This document shows positions 33,408-39,921 of a stretch of DNA of 39,921 nt, one piece after another; position 1 is the first letter of the stretch, and every line of letters begins with the position of its first letter. Under the pieces are notes generated by a model. It worked only from the letters and a program-made list of their open reading frames with translations, had not been told where the DNA came from and did no database searches. Position numbers and translations under genes: made by a program. The DNA lies in NCBI RefSeq assembly GCF_023913755.1, contig NZ_JAMXBJ010000046.1, forward strand, positions 1-39,921, in the 5' to 3' direction. The stretch comes from Pseudarthrobacter cellobiosi (GTDB taxonomy: Bacteria > Actinomycetota > Actinomycetes > Actinomycetales > Micrococcaceae).

Positions 33408-33898
33408 GCACCAGCGAACGAACCTGGACCGGACCTTCGGCTCCGGAACGCCTGAACCTGCTGCGCGCAGCCACCTCGATTGCGATCGTGGGCGCCTCGG
33501 ACAAGCCCTCCCGGGCGAGCTACTTTGTGGCGACGTACCTGCAATCGTCCACGCGGTACAAGGTGTACTTCGTGAACCCCGTGGTCAAGGAGATCCTTGG
33601 TGAACCGACCTACGCCTCACTGGCCGATCTTCCCGAGAGCCCGGACATCGTGGATGTGTTCCGCAAGCACGATGACCTCCCGGGCGTCCTGGACGAGGCC
33701 ATCGCGGCCGGCGCCAAAACCCTTTGGCTGCAACTCGGTTCCTGGCATGAGGACGTGGCCGCGGACGCGGAAGCCGCCGGGCTCAACGTGGTGATGGACC
33801 GCTGCGTGAAGATCGAGCATGCCCGGTTCCATGGCGGGCTGCACCTGGCCGGTTTCGACACCGGAGTGATCTCCTCCAAGCGGCAGCTGCTTTCCTGA
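33404..33898 (+). CDS. CoA-binding (YccU-like) protein
   Basis: The 164-residue protein has a CoA-binding domain: SIAIVGASDKPSRASYFVA, YKVYFVNPVVKEILGEPTYAS, PDIVDVFRKHDDLPGVLDEA and GAKTLWLQLGSWHEDVA. The Cys of VVMDRCVKIEH is conserved in the family. It is the last gene of the SAM-controlled operon, coupled to metY by ATGA, and a paralog of the divergent gene at 27878-28303. Its place next to metY suggests a role in sulfur amino acid or CoA metabolism, but none is established. Confidence 0.92.
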   Translation: MSTSERTWTGPSAPERLNLLRAATSIAIVGASDKPSRASYFVATYLQSSTRYKVYFVNPVVKEILGEPTYASLADLPESPDIVDVFRKHDDLPGVLDEAIAAGAKTLWLQLGSWHEDVAADAEAAGLNVVMDRCVKIEHARFHGGLHLAGFDTGVISSKRQLLS

Positions 33899-33927
33899 CG
33901 GACAGGCGCTTCCTGACACAAACCTGA

Positions 33928-34767
33928 TCAGCGGGTCAACTTCTTCAGCCAGATTGAACCGGGGCCCGCGTTGCCGGCCCCGGTTTTTTCTGTCAGTGCT
34001 GGGGGGACGATGGCCGACGTCAGGGACTCCCCCGCGGCTTCGGCCAGAGTACCGGCAACCAGCTTTCCGGCCTTGTCGAGCTCGGCAGCGGCGTCAGTGG
34101 CGGCCTTGGCAGGACCTTTGCTTTCCTGGGTGGCAGCGTCCTGGGAAGCAGCACCGCCAGGGGGGACACCCGCAGCGTTCCCCGGCGCGCCGCCGTCGTC
34201 CGTCTTTGACTTGCCGGGCGACGTGCCGTTTCCGCGGCCTGCCGGCTCCGTGCCCCGGTTCTGGCCTGCGTTTTCCGGACCGTTCGGTGGCGGGGCAGTT
34301 TCCCGTTCAACAGTTTCCGGCTGTGCCGGCGCTCCGTCGTCGCGGGTTGCCGGCTCCGCGCGCAACTGCGCCTCCGCCGGATTCGCGGCGGTCCGGCTGC
34401 CGGCGGGAGTCCCTGCGATGGACCAGCCAGGAGCCCAGTCCTGCAACAACTGCTGGATGGAACTGCTGGCCTGCGCGTCCGGAGCGGTGCCGCTGGCGGC
34501 CACCCCGGTGACGCCCAGCCCCATCCCCGCGATGACGGAAAGGCCCACAACGGTGGTCCGGTGCTTCCGGAGGAGCCTGTGCCGGGCAAGCTGGGGGGTC
34601 TGGCCTGACAGGAGCGCCGCCAGTTCGGGACCGGGCTCGGGTACAGGCAGGGAGCCTAGGGAGCCCACCGCGAGAAGGGCTTCGCGGAGACCGGCGGCAT
34701 CGTCCACACCGGCGTCAAGGAGCATTTCATCAATGGTCCGGATCAGGGAGCTGGCATTAAACGTCAT
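33928..34767 (-). CDS. Single-span membrane protein paired with an ECF sigma factor (possible anti-sigma factor)
   Basis: The 279-residue protein has a cytosolic N-terminal region (about 1-68), one membrane segment (RTTVVGLSVIAGMGLGVTGV, about 69-88) and a long Pro/Gly/Ala-rich outer region. Its start overlaps the stop of the sigma-factor gene (ATGA, 34764-34767), the usual arrangement of sigma/anti-sigma pairs. The N-terminus lacks the HxxxCxxC zinc motif of classic anti-sigma domains, so the role is inferred from position and topology. Its 3' end overlaps the terminator of the convergent operon. Confidence 0.8.
   Translation of the reverse strand: MTFNASSLIRTIDEMLLDAGVDDAAGLREALLAVGSLGSLPVPEPGPELAALLSGQTPQLARHRLLRKHRTTVVGLSVIAGMGLGVTGVAASGTAPDAQASSSIQQLLQDWAPGWSIAGTPAGSRTAANPAEAQLRAEPATRDDGAPAQPETVERETAPPPNGPENAGQNRGTEPAGRGNGTSPGKSKTDDGGAPGNAAGVPPGGAASQDAATQESKGPAKAATDAAAELDKAGKLVAGTLAEAAGESLTSAIVPPALTEKTGAGNAGPGSIWLKKLTR
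33957..33989 (+). terminator. Intrinsic terminator of the acs-sfnG-metY operon
   Basis: Arms AACCGGGGCC (33957-33966) and GGCCCCGGTT (33976-33985) form a perfect 10-bp stem followed by TTTTTT. It lies 58 bases after the last stop, within the coding end of the convergent membrane-protein gene. Confidence 0.88.
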
Positions 34768-35321
34768 GGCGCCACGTACTCCTTCACTGCGGACTGCTCG
34801 CGCAGCCGGATCAATGCACGGCGCTGGAGTTGCTTGACGGCGCCGGCACTCTTGCCCATCACAGCGGCCACCTGGTCCACTGTGAGGCCCGCGACGAGGC
34901 GTAACGACAACACTTCCCGCTGTTCATCCGGCAGCTCGTTCAGGAGATCCGCGACCTCCTGCGGGGAGATCCGTTGCAGCACCTCGGCCTCAGCGGAGGA
35001 CTCCTCGCGTCCGTCCAGCTCCGGTTCGAACGGAAGTTTGATGGGTGTTCGTTGCTGGCGCCGGTGATCGTCCACCATCCTGGCGTGCGCCACGGAGAAG
35101 ACAAATGTGCGCAGCCCGGCCACGCCGCCGGTAACCCTCTGCAGCCGTGGCAGGACGGTAAGGAAGACTTCCTGCATAGCCGCCTCCGGATCTTCTACCC
35201 CGCGGGCTGTGAGGTAGCCCAGGACCTGTGGCGCGTAGGTTCGGTACACAATGCTGAAGAGCTCCGGATCACGGGCGCGCGCACGCATAACGTCGTCTGT
35301 CAGTGCATCGGTCACGGACAC
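34764..35321 (-). CDS. ECF (extracytoplasmic function) RNA polymerase sigma factor
   Basis: The 185-residue protein has sigma region 2 (about 20-90: ELFSIVYRTYAPQVLGYLTA, DPEAAMQEVFLTVLPRL, FVFSVAHARMVDDHRRQ) and region 4 (about 127-177: LNELPDEQREVLSLRLVAGL, VDQVAAVMGKSAGAVKQLQR). No region 3 is present. It is followed by a coupled membrane protein likely to control it. The regulon is not evident from the window. Confidence 0.94.
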   Translation of the reverse strand: MSVTDALTDDVMRARARDPELFSIVYRTYAPQVLGYLTARGVEDPEAAMQEVFLTVLPRLQRVTGGVAGLRTFVFSVAHARMVDDHRRQQRTPIKLPFEPELDGREESSAEAEVLQRISPQEVADLLNELPDEQREVLSLRLVAGLTVDQVAAVMGKSAGAVKQLQRRALIRLREQSAVKEYVAP

Positions 35322-35414
35322 AGGGCCTTCGGTGGAGGGGACTGGGCTGGCTCAGCTTGGGCCCGCACGTCATCCGCGGAATGCCCTCGCCAGCTAACTT
35401 TACCCTCCAGTAAC

Positions 35415-35460
35415 AAAAGAGCCGGTCTGGAACATGATGGGGGACAAGTTCCAGACCGGC
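35415..35460 (-). terminator. Terminator after the DUF1508 gene
   Basis: A perfect 13-bp stem (35421-35433 with 35448-35460), followed on the minus strand by CTCTTTTG. It lies 110 bases beyond the stop of the 35572-35913 gene. Confidence 0.7.
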
Positions 35461-35571
35461 GCTTCATAGGGGTAATCGCTCAAGGCACCGCAGGGGTTAC
35501 GCCGTCGGACAAAAAACTTTCCGCAGCCGTGACGTGGGGGGGATTCTTGAGCTGACTACGTCCGGCGCGGC

Positions 35572-35913
35572 TCACGCCCAGCTCTGCGCGGTCACCCTTC
35601 GGCGCGGTGTTTTGGCAAGGACGAAGGTGTGTGCCCTGGCGGCGGGAACGCGCTGGTCCCCACAGTCCGGCTGGAGTTGGACGGGGACCACCACAGGGGC
35701 TGGCACGGGGGCCGGGGGTGCAACCTTGGCGGCGGGGCAGAGATCGGTGACCAGCCCTGTCCCGGCGCATTCGCGCACGGCGGCGATCCCTGCGGCCACT
35801 GCGGACTTATCCTCGAAGGCCCCGGATACGGCCACCACAGTGCCATCCGGTGCCTTGAGGTGGAACCTGAACCGTGAATCCGAGTCCAAGAAAACTTCAA
35901 ACTTCCCGGCCAT
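35572..35913 (-). CDS. DUF1508 (YegP-like) domain protein
   Basis: The 113-residue protein has one DUF1508 unit at about 1-60 (GKFEVFLDSDSRFRFHLKA, GTVVAVSGAFEDKSAVAAGI). A Pro/Val-rich segment and a basic tail follow, without similarity I recognise. The family is small, of unknown function, and usually has two units. AAGGA lies 7 bases before the ATG. Confidence 0.85.
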   Translation of the reverse strand: MAGKFEVFLDSDSRFRFHLKAPDGTVVAVSGAFEDKSAVAAGIAAVRECAGTGLVTDLCPAAKVAPPAPVPAPVVVPVQLQPDCGDQRVPAARAHTFVLAKTPRRRVTAQSWA

Positions 35914-36101
35914 GGTAAATCCTTCCGGTTTGTGGGTCCCGTCCGGGCGACGTCTTCGCCCCGGCCGGCCGGAAGCATCGCTGCGTCCGGTACCTACGGG
36001 TCTGGTCCAATGTTCTGCTGATCGGGTTCAGCGTGTGCTTAAGAGTCTGTCCGGCCCGCCTGCAGACTCACAAGACCGGCCGCGTAAACCCTGTGTAAAT
36101 T

Positions 36102-36167
36102 CCCAAGTGACTGACAGTTAACGTCGCGAAAACCGTTTTTGAGGACGCTAAGTGCGAGTCACTTGGG
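36102..36167. other. Long imperfect hairpin in the purA/DUF1508 interval
   Basis: Outer arms CCCAAGTGACT (36102-36112) and AGTCACTTGGG (36157-36167) pair perfectly. Inner arms TTAACGTC (36118-36125) and GACGCTAA (36144-36151) pair with one mismatch, and an AAAAC/GTTTT pair caps it. It is not a simple terminator for purA, which has its own hairpin at 36183. The rest of 35914-36101 shows nothing I can name. Confidence 0.6.
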
Positions 36168-36182
36168 TCAGCAGACGACAAA

Positions 36183-36210
36183 GGCGGGCCACCTTTCCAG
36201 GTGACCCGCC
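36183..36210 (-). terminator. Terminator after purA
   Basis: Arms 36183-36194 and 36199-36210 (GGCGGG and CACCT blocks) pair over 12 positions with one mismatch around TTCC. Only a short T-run (TTTG) follows on the minus strand. It begins 22 bases after the purA stop. Confidence 0.6.
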
Positions 36211-36231
36211 GTCGTGGTGCCTTACAGGCCG

Positions 36232-37521
36232 TTAGTCGTTGATCAGATCGTGAACCACGATGGTCTGGTCGCGGTCCGGGCCGACGCCGATCGCGGAGAA
36301 ACGCGTGCCGGAGAGCTTTTCGAGGGCCAGCACGTAGTTGCGGGCGTTCTCGGGGAGATCCTCCAGGGTGCGGGCACCGGTGATGTCCTCGGTCCAACCG
36401 TCGAAGTACTCAAAGATGGGCACTGCGTGGTGGAACTCGGTCTGCGTCATGGGCATTTCGTCGTGCCGCACGCCGTCAACGTCGTACGCAACGCAGACCG
36501 GGATCTGCTCGATGCCGGTGAGGACGTCCAGCTTGGTGACGAAGTAGTCCGTGAAGCCGTTCACGCGGGAAGCGTGGCGGGCCAGGACGGCGTCGTACCA
36601 GCCGCAGCGGCGCGGGCGGCCGGTGTTTACGCCGAACTCGCCACCGGTCTTCTGCAGGTACATGCCCATCTCGTCGAACAGTTCGGTGGGGAACGGTCCG
36701 GCGCCAACACGGGTGGTGTAGGCCTTGATGATGCCGATGGAGCGGGAGATCCGGGTGGGGCCGATGCCCGAGCCAACGGACGCGCCGCCGGCGGTCGGGT
36801 TGGAGGAGGTCACGAACGGGTAGGTGCCGTGGTCGACGTCCAGGAACGTGGCCTGGCCGCCTTCCATAAGCACAACCTTGCCCTCGTCCAGGGCGTTGTT
36901 GAGGACCAGGGTGCTGTCGATGACCAGCGGGCGCAGGCGCTCGGCGAAAGCCAGGAAGTAGTCCACGATCTCGTCCACCACAATGTCGCGGCGGTTGTAG
37001 ACCTTGACCAGGAGCTCGTTCTTCTGGCGCAGGGATCCTTCCACCTTCTGGCGGAGGATGGACTCGTCAAAGACGTCCTGGACGCGGATGCCCAGCCGGG
37101 CCACCTTGTCCATGTAGGCGGGGCCGATGCCGCGGCCGGTGGTGCCGATGGCGCGGCTGCCGAGGAAACGCTCGGTGACCTTGTCCAGGACCTGGTGGTA
37201 GGGCGCCACGAGGTGCGCGTTGGCGGAGATGCGCAGCTTGGACGTATCCGCGCCGCGGGCTTGCAGGCCTTCGATCTCCTGGAACAGGGCCTCGAGGTTC
37301 ACCACACAGCCGTTGCCGATGATCGGAATCGCGTTGGGGCTCAAAATGCCGGCCGGAAGGAGTTTGAGCTCATACTTCTCACCGCCTACGACGACGGTGT
37401 GCCCGGCATTGTTGCCGCCGTTGGGCTTTACGACGTAGTCAACGCGGCCGCCCAGAAGATCGGTGGCCTTGCCTTTTCCTTCGTCGCCCCACTGGGCTCC
37501 TACGATCACGATTGCTGGCAT
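36232..37521 (-). CDS. purA: Adenylosuccinate synthetase
   Basis: PurA joins IMP and aspartate with GTP, the first committed step to AMP. The 429-residue length is normal. The start is ATG 37521 (GGGAGGA about 5 bases upstream); the family opening [18 protein letters not shown] begins there, while an upstream in-frame start would add 14 residues. Asp13 and the P-loop-like [17 protein letters not shown] (His41 equivalent), [11 protein letters not shown] and the C-terminal [10 protein letters not shown] are all present. Confidence 0.97.
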   Translation of the reverse strand: MPAIVIVGAQWGDEGKGKATDLLGGRVDYVVKPNGGNNAGHTVVVGGEKYELKLLPAGILSPNAIPIIGNGCVVNLEALFQEIEGLQARGADTSKLRISANAHLVAPYHQVLDKVTERFLGSRAIGTTGRGIGPAYMDKVARLGIRVQDVFDESILRQKVEGSLRQKNELLVKVYNRRDIVVDEIVDYFLAFAERLRPLVIDSTLVLNNALDEGKVVLMEGGQATFLDVDHGTYPFVTSSNPTAGGASVGSGIGPTRISRSIGIIKAYTTRVGAGPFPTELFDEMGMYLQKTGGEFGVNTGRPRRCGWYDAVLARHASRVNGFTDYFVTKLDVLTGIEQIPVCVAYDVDGVRHDEMPMTQTEFHHAVPIFEYFDGWTEDITGARTLEDLPENARNYVLALEKLSGTRFSAIGVGPDRDQTIVVHDLIND

Positions 37522-37673
37522 GGGATCCTCCCCCATTCGTTCGGGCCGCACAGGTCCGTCCACCGAAATGGCAGTCCTGCGTAGCGCCGTTCATGAGAAT
37601 GCCCCGAAGGCCATAGCCTGGCCGGACCGCTACGGCGGCCAACCACGCAAGAGTCCGGGGCTCTTACCACCCA

Positions 37674-37700
37674 AGTTTAGCCGATCACGGACTTTGTCCA
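37674..37700 (-). promoter_or_regulatory. Possible purA promoter
   Basis: On the minus strand TGGACA (37700-37695) and TAAACT (37679-37674) are 15 bases apart, a little short for a sigma-70-type promoter. It would give a leader of about 150 bases. No other gene is visible in 37522-37765. Confidence 0.3.
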
Positions 37701-37765
37701 CTCAATAGGGTGCCCATGGCCCTTCGCGCGCGGCAAAGGACCACGGGCAGACTTCCCGTGATCTA

Positions 37766-38830
37766 CTACTCGTCGTCAGCTTCCTCGCCGGGACGGGACG
37801 TCTGGGTGTCCAGGCTGTCCCAGAAGGAGGTGTCGGCGTCGGCAATCGACCCGTCAGCGATGGCCGCCGCAGTGGCCGTCAGCGTGGTCACCGTTTGCTG
37901 GATCAGGTAACCGTTGCTGCGGAGCCCGAGGGCGTAGCCGTCTAGATAGTGATCAGACATGCCACGCATTTCGAAGAGCAGGGTGGCGATCCCGTACTCC
38001 ACTGCGATGCCGTTGCGGCTGATGGTCTCGGCGCTGCCGCCCACATACTTGCCCAAGTGGCCCCAGCCGGTGGAGTCGACGTTGTTGAAGACCACGGCGC
38101 CTAACTGCTTGGACATTTCTACAACAGCCGGATCGGCATTGGGCGTGGTGGGGTACAGGATGGACCCGGAGACCAGCTTTCCGTCGCGTTCACTCCGGGT
38201 GCCCTGGTGGTGCAGGTCGATCATGTAGTCAATGTTGTACTTGCGAATGACGTTGTTGTGGAGCGCCTGGGTTTCGGGCTGGATTTTGGCTACGTGGTCA
38301 CGGTTCAGGTCCACCTCCTCGGCGTTGTACCGCGTCATGTGGCGGTCGCCCTTGGCCAGGTAATCATCCAGCGGGAAGTTCACATCTCCCATCGCGCCGT
38401 CGGCGTTGAGCATGGGAACGATGAGGATGTTCACTCCGTCCAGGATGTCCCCCGATTTCCCGGTTCCCAGGTGTTTCACGAATGCCATGGCACCCTCGGT
38501 GGTCAGCTGCTCATTTCCGTGCTGCTGGGTCAGGTACAGGATGGTGGGTTTGGCCGGGTCCGAAATGTACTTCACCAGGTGGATGTCCCGGCCCTTGACA
38601 GTCTGGCCGATCACTTCCAGATCCATGGCTGGCTGGCGGGTGTCCTGATCCTTCAGGAAGGAGACCAACTCGTCATAGGTTGCCAGTTTCGAGGTGGTGA
38701 TCTGGCCGTTGCCGTCATAGTTGGGGCCTTCGCCCACGGCTTGGGCCAACGGTGCCGGCGCGGCGAGTGCCGCCAGAACCAGGGCTCCAGATACGGCCGC
38801 GGTCCTTAAAGTTGCCAGGGTTTTGTTCAC
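37766..38830 (-). CDS. Secreted M14-family zinc carboxypeptidase
   Basis: The 354-residue exported protein has a signal peptide (about 1-31, cleavage after AQA). Zinc ligands are His104 and Glu107 (QQHGNEQLT) and His207 (IDLHHQG). The M14 DLNRDH motif is at 174-179, and the catalytic Glu is probably in LLFEMRGM. The family removes C-terminal residues from peptides or cell-wall peptides; the substrate here is unknown. The start is GTG, with AGAGGT about 9 bases upstream. The C-terminal 30 residues are acidic. Confidence 0.92.
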   Translation of the reverse strand: MNKTLATLRTAAVSGALVLAALAAPAPLAQAVGEGPNYDGNGQITTSKLATYDELVSFLKDQDTRQPAMDLEVIGQTVKGRDIHLVKYISDPAKPTILYLTQQHGNEQLTTEGAMAFVKHLGTGKSGDILDGVNILIVPMLNADGAMGDVNFPLDDYLAKGDRHMTRYNAEEVDLNRDHVAKIQPETQALHNNVIRKYNIDYMIDLHHQGTRSERDGKLVSGSILYPTTPNADPAVVEMSKQLGAVVFNNVDSTGWGHLGKYVGGSAETISRNGIAVEYGIATLLFEMRGMSDHYLDGYALGLRSNGYLIQQTVTTLTATAAAIADGSIADADTSFWDSLDTQTSRPGEEADDE

Positions 38831-38925
38831 GGTACGTTACCTCTTTCGACTGCATGGAGGGTGCGACCAGCCGCAACGTCCTCATTGCGGGCTGTCACAG
38901 ACAGCCAATCAAGCTAAACGAAAGC

Positions 38926-38942
38926 TGTCAATTAACTTGACA
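38926..38942. promoter_or_regulatory. Back-to-back TTGACA boxes
   Basis: GTCAA (38927-38931) and TTGAC (38937-38941) form a dyad that gives TTGACA on both strands (38926-38931 minus, 38937-38942 plus). This could hold divergent -35 boxes for the carboxypeptidase and the UDG-like gene, or an operator. Matching -10 boxes are weak. Confidence 0.35.
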
Positions 38943-38988
38943 AAAGGCTGATCGCCCTGTGCCGTCCATCACGGGAGGTTAGGGCCGG

Positions 38989-39017
38989 GCCCCGCATTTC
39001 GCGGGGCTTGCTAAACT
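38989..39017 (+). promoter_or_regulatory. Hairpin and -10-like box upstream of the UDG-like gene
   Basis: GCCCCGC (38989-38995) and GCGGGGC (39001-39007) form a 7-bp hairpin. TAAACT at 39012-39017 follows and resembles the -10 boxes of the SRP RNA and purA. The leader to the ATG would be about 120 bases. Nothing else was recognised between 38943 and 39140. Confidence 0.3.
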
Positions 39018-39140
39018 GATAGAGATCGACCAGGAATCGGTCCACACCACATTTCAAACCACGCCGGACGGGCGCGCCCATCACGCGCCCATTTTCCGGA
39101 TTGGCAGCATCGCCGAGCCCCGCAGGAGACATTGCACTAT

Positions 39141-39770
39141 ATGACAGCCCTGGCCCCCGAATCCCTCCGTGAACAGCTCCTGAGCCGCCGCTACGAGCCC
39201 AACGTTGCCGCCGTCAACGAGCTGTGCGATTCCCTGCAGAGCGTCAAGCCCCACACCGAAGTCCCCTACGTCGACCCCATGCACGACGTGGACGAGTGCC
39301 GCATCATCAGCCTCTACTCCAACATCGGCGAGGCTGACCCGTCCGGCTTCATCACCGCCGGCGACGAAGACGCCGCCACCCGCATGCTCGGCATCCAGTG
39401 GAAGCTGGGCCTGCGCCCCGAGTTCGTGATGCCGTGGAACGTGCACCCGTGGCATACGCCGGGCGAGGTCAACGGCAAGTTCACGCCGGACCAGATTTCC
39501 GCCGGCCTCAAGCCGCTGCTGAAGTTCCTCGCCGTGGTCCCCCGCGCCTCGGTGATCGTGGCCCACGGCACCGAAGCCAACCGCCTGGCCAACCTGCTGC
39601 TGAAGACCGAAGTTCCGCTGCTCTGGCGCCGCGGGCTGAAGACCTACAAGGTCCGCTCCCTCAGCGGCCGCGCCTTCGCCGGGACGCCCGCGCGGCAGGA
39701 ACAGTACCTCGAGGAAATGCGCGTCGTCTACACCGACGCTATGGCCCGCACAGGACTCGCGAAGGTCTAA
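39141..39770 (+). CDS. Uracil-DNA glycosylase superfamily protein
   Basis: The 209-residue protein resembles a divergent UDG-superfamily group found in actinobacteria. NIGEADPSGFITAGDEDAA resembles motif 1 (GExPG-like), MPWNVHPWHTP follows, and ASVIVAHGTEAN lies in the position of the catalytic-loop His. It would excise damaged or uracil bases, but key residues differ from canonical Ung, so activity is uncertain. The ATG at 39141 is preferred over an in-frame TTG at 39132, though AGGAG at 39124-39128 is 12 bases away. It is followed by a strong terminator. Confidence 0.75.
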   Translation: MTALAPESLREQLLSRRYEPNVAAVNELCDSLQSVKPHTEVPYVDPMHDVDECRIISLYSNIGEADPSGFITAGDEDAATRMLGIQWKLGLRPEFVMPWNVHPWHTPGEVNGKFTPDQISAGLKPLLKFLAVVPRASVIVAHGTEANRLANLLLKTEVPLLWRRGLKTYKVRSLSGRAFAGTPARQEQYLEEMRVVYTDAMARTGLAKV

Positions 39771-39783
39771 CAACCGGAGCATC

Positions 39784-39803
39784 TCTCGAAAAGCTCGACC
39801 ACC
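39784..39803. repeat. Dispersed TCTCGAAAAGCTCGACCACC repeat
   Basis: An inverted-orientation copy of the repeat read as VVEPVET in purL, lying just after the UDG-like gene. Confidence 0.5.
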
Positions 39804-39805
39804 TT

Positions 39806-39856
39806 ACGACGGCGGGCGGTCACCTTTCCTTCTGAAAGGTGACCGCCCGCCGTCGT
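39806..39856. terminator. Strong hairpin between convergent genes
   Basis: A perfect 22-bp stem (39806-39827 with 39835-39856) and a 7-base loop lie between the UDG-like gene and a convergent gene end. No long T-run follows, but the stem strength and place suit bidirectional termination. Confidence 0.8.
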
Positions 39857-39858
39857 CG

Positions 39859-39880
39859 TTTCGACAAGCTCAACAACCGG
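39859..39880. repeat. Dispersed TTTCGACAAGCTCAACAACC repeat
   Basis: The closest copy in the window to the dispersed TTTCGACAAGCTCAACCACC-type word; it flanks the terminator on its right. Confidence 0.55.
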
Positions 39881-39885
39881 AGTTG

Positions 39886-39921
39886 TCAGCCCTCGATGGC
39901 TGCCTTGGCTGCCGGGTCCGA
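39886..39921 (-). CDS. C-terminal end of an unidentified protein (partial)
   Basis: The minus strand reads SDPAAKAAIEG followed by TGA, an open C-terminal end running off the window and correctly placed beyond the terminator. It is too short to identify. Confidence 0.5.
   Translation of the reverse strand, partial: SDPAAKAAIEG

Noticed and set aside
36214..37584. Long plus-strand open frame (about 456 codons) opposite purA
   Set aside because: It is antisense to a complete purA, with His/Val/Gly-rich composition typical of the complementary frame of GC-rich genes and no ribosome binding site or family motif.

Overview
The window is GC-rich, dense, high-GC actinobacterial chromosome. It fits the Micrococcaceae (an Arthrobacter or Pseudarthrobacter-like organism): the protein sequences, the SRP RNA–dnaX–recR and purS-purQ-purL orders, frequent GTG starts, 4-base start/stop overlaps and probable leaderless starts all agree. 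No plasmid, phage, CRISPR array or tRNA was recognised. The genus is inferred from sequence resemblance, not from a search.

Layout. 1-4.4 kb: SRP RNA, dnaX, recR. 4.5-7.9 kb (minus): an ABC-2 exporter operon with an extra membrane protein. 8.2-9.5 kb: lysC, with a likely internal start for a regulatory beta subunit. 9.6-10.8 kb: two small paralogous genes divergent from an OhrR-type MarR regulator. 10.8-12.6 kb: an operon with two subtilisin-inhibitor-like (SSI) proteins around a gene usually annotated as 3-methyladenine DNA glycosylase. It converges on a large secreted subtilase (12.7-15.9 kb). 16.2-19.2 kb: a secreted sialidase broken by a one-base frameshift. 19.9-23.3 kb: purS-purQ-purL. 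23.3-26.7 kb: small minus-strand accessory genes, the first part punctuated by three copies of a 56-bp palindrome. 26.8-27.8 kb: a 2-oxoglutarate/Fe(II) oxygenase.

28.4-33.9 kb is the most coherent regulated unit. An S-box (SAM) riboswitch, whose closing helix overlaps the ribosome binding site, precedes acs-sfnG-metY and a CoA-binding protein gene, all joined by start/stop overlaps. It links sulfur salvage from dimethylsulfone, homocysteine synthesis from O-acetylhomoserine (which releases acetate), and re-activation of acetate to acetyl-CoA. A CoA-binding paralog diverges from its upstream side. 33.9-35.3 kb: an ECF sigma factor and a membrane partner. 35.6-39.9 kb: a DUF1508 protein, purA, a secreted M14 carboxypeptidase, a UDG-superfamily protein and the last codons of a minus-strand gene.

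Main points for follow-up: the SAM-controlled acetate/sulfur operon; the palindromes lying beside stop codons; the SSI-like/subtilase neighbourhood; and short repeats that have entered reading frames (purL N-terminus, metY C-terminus, probably acs).
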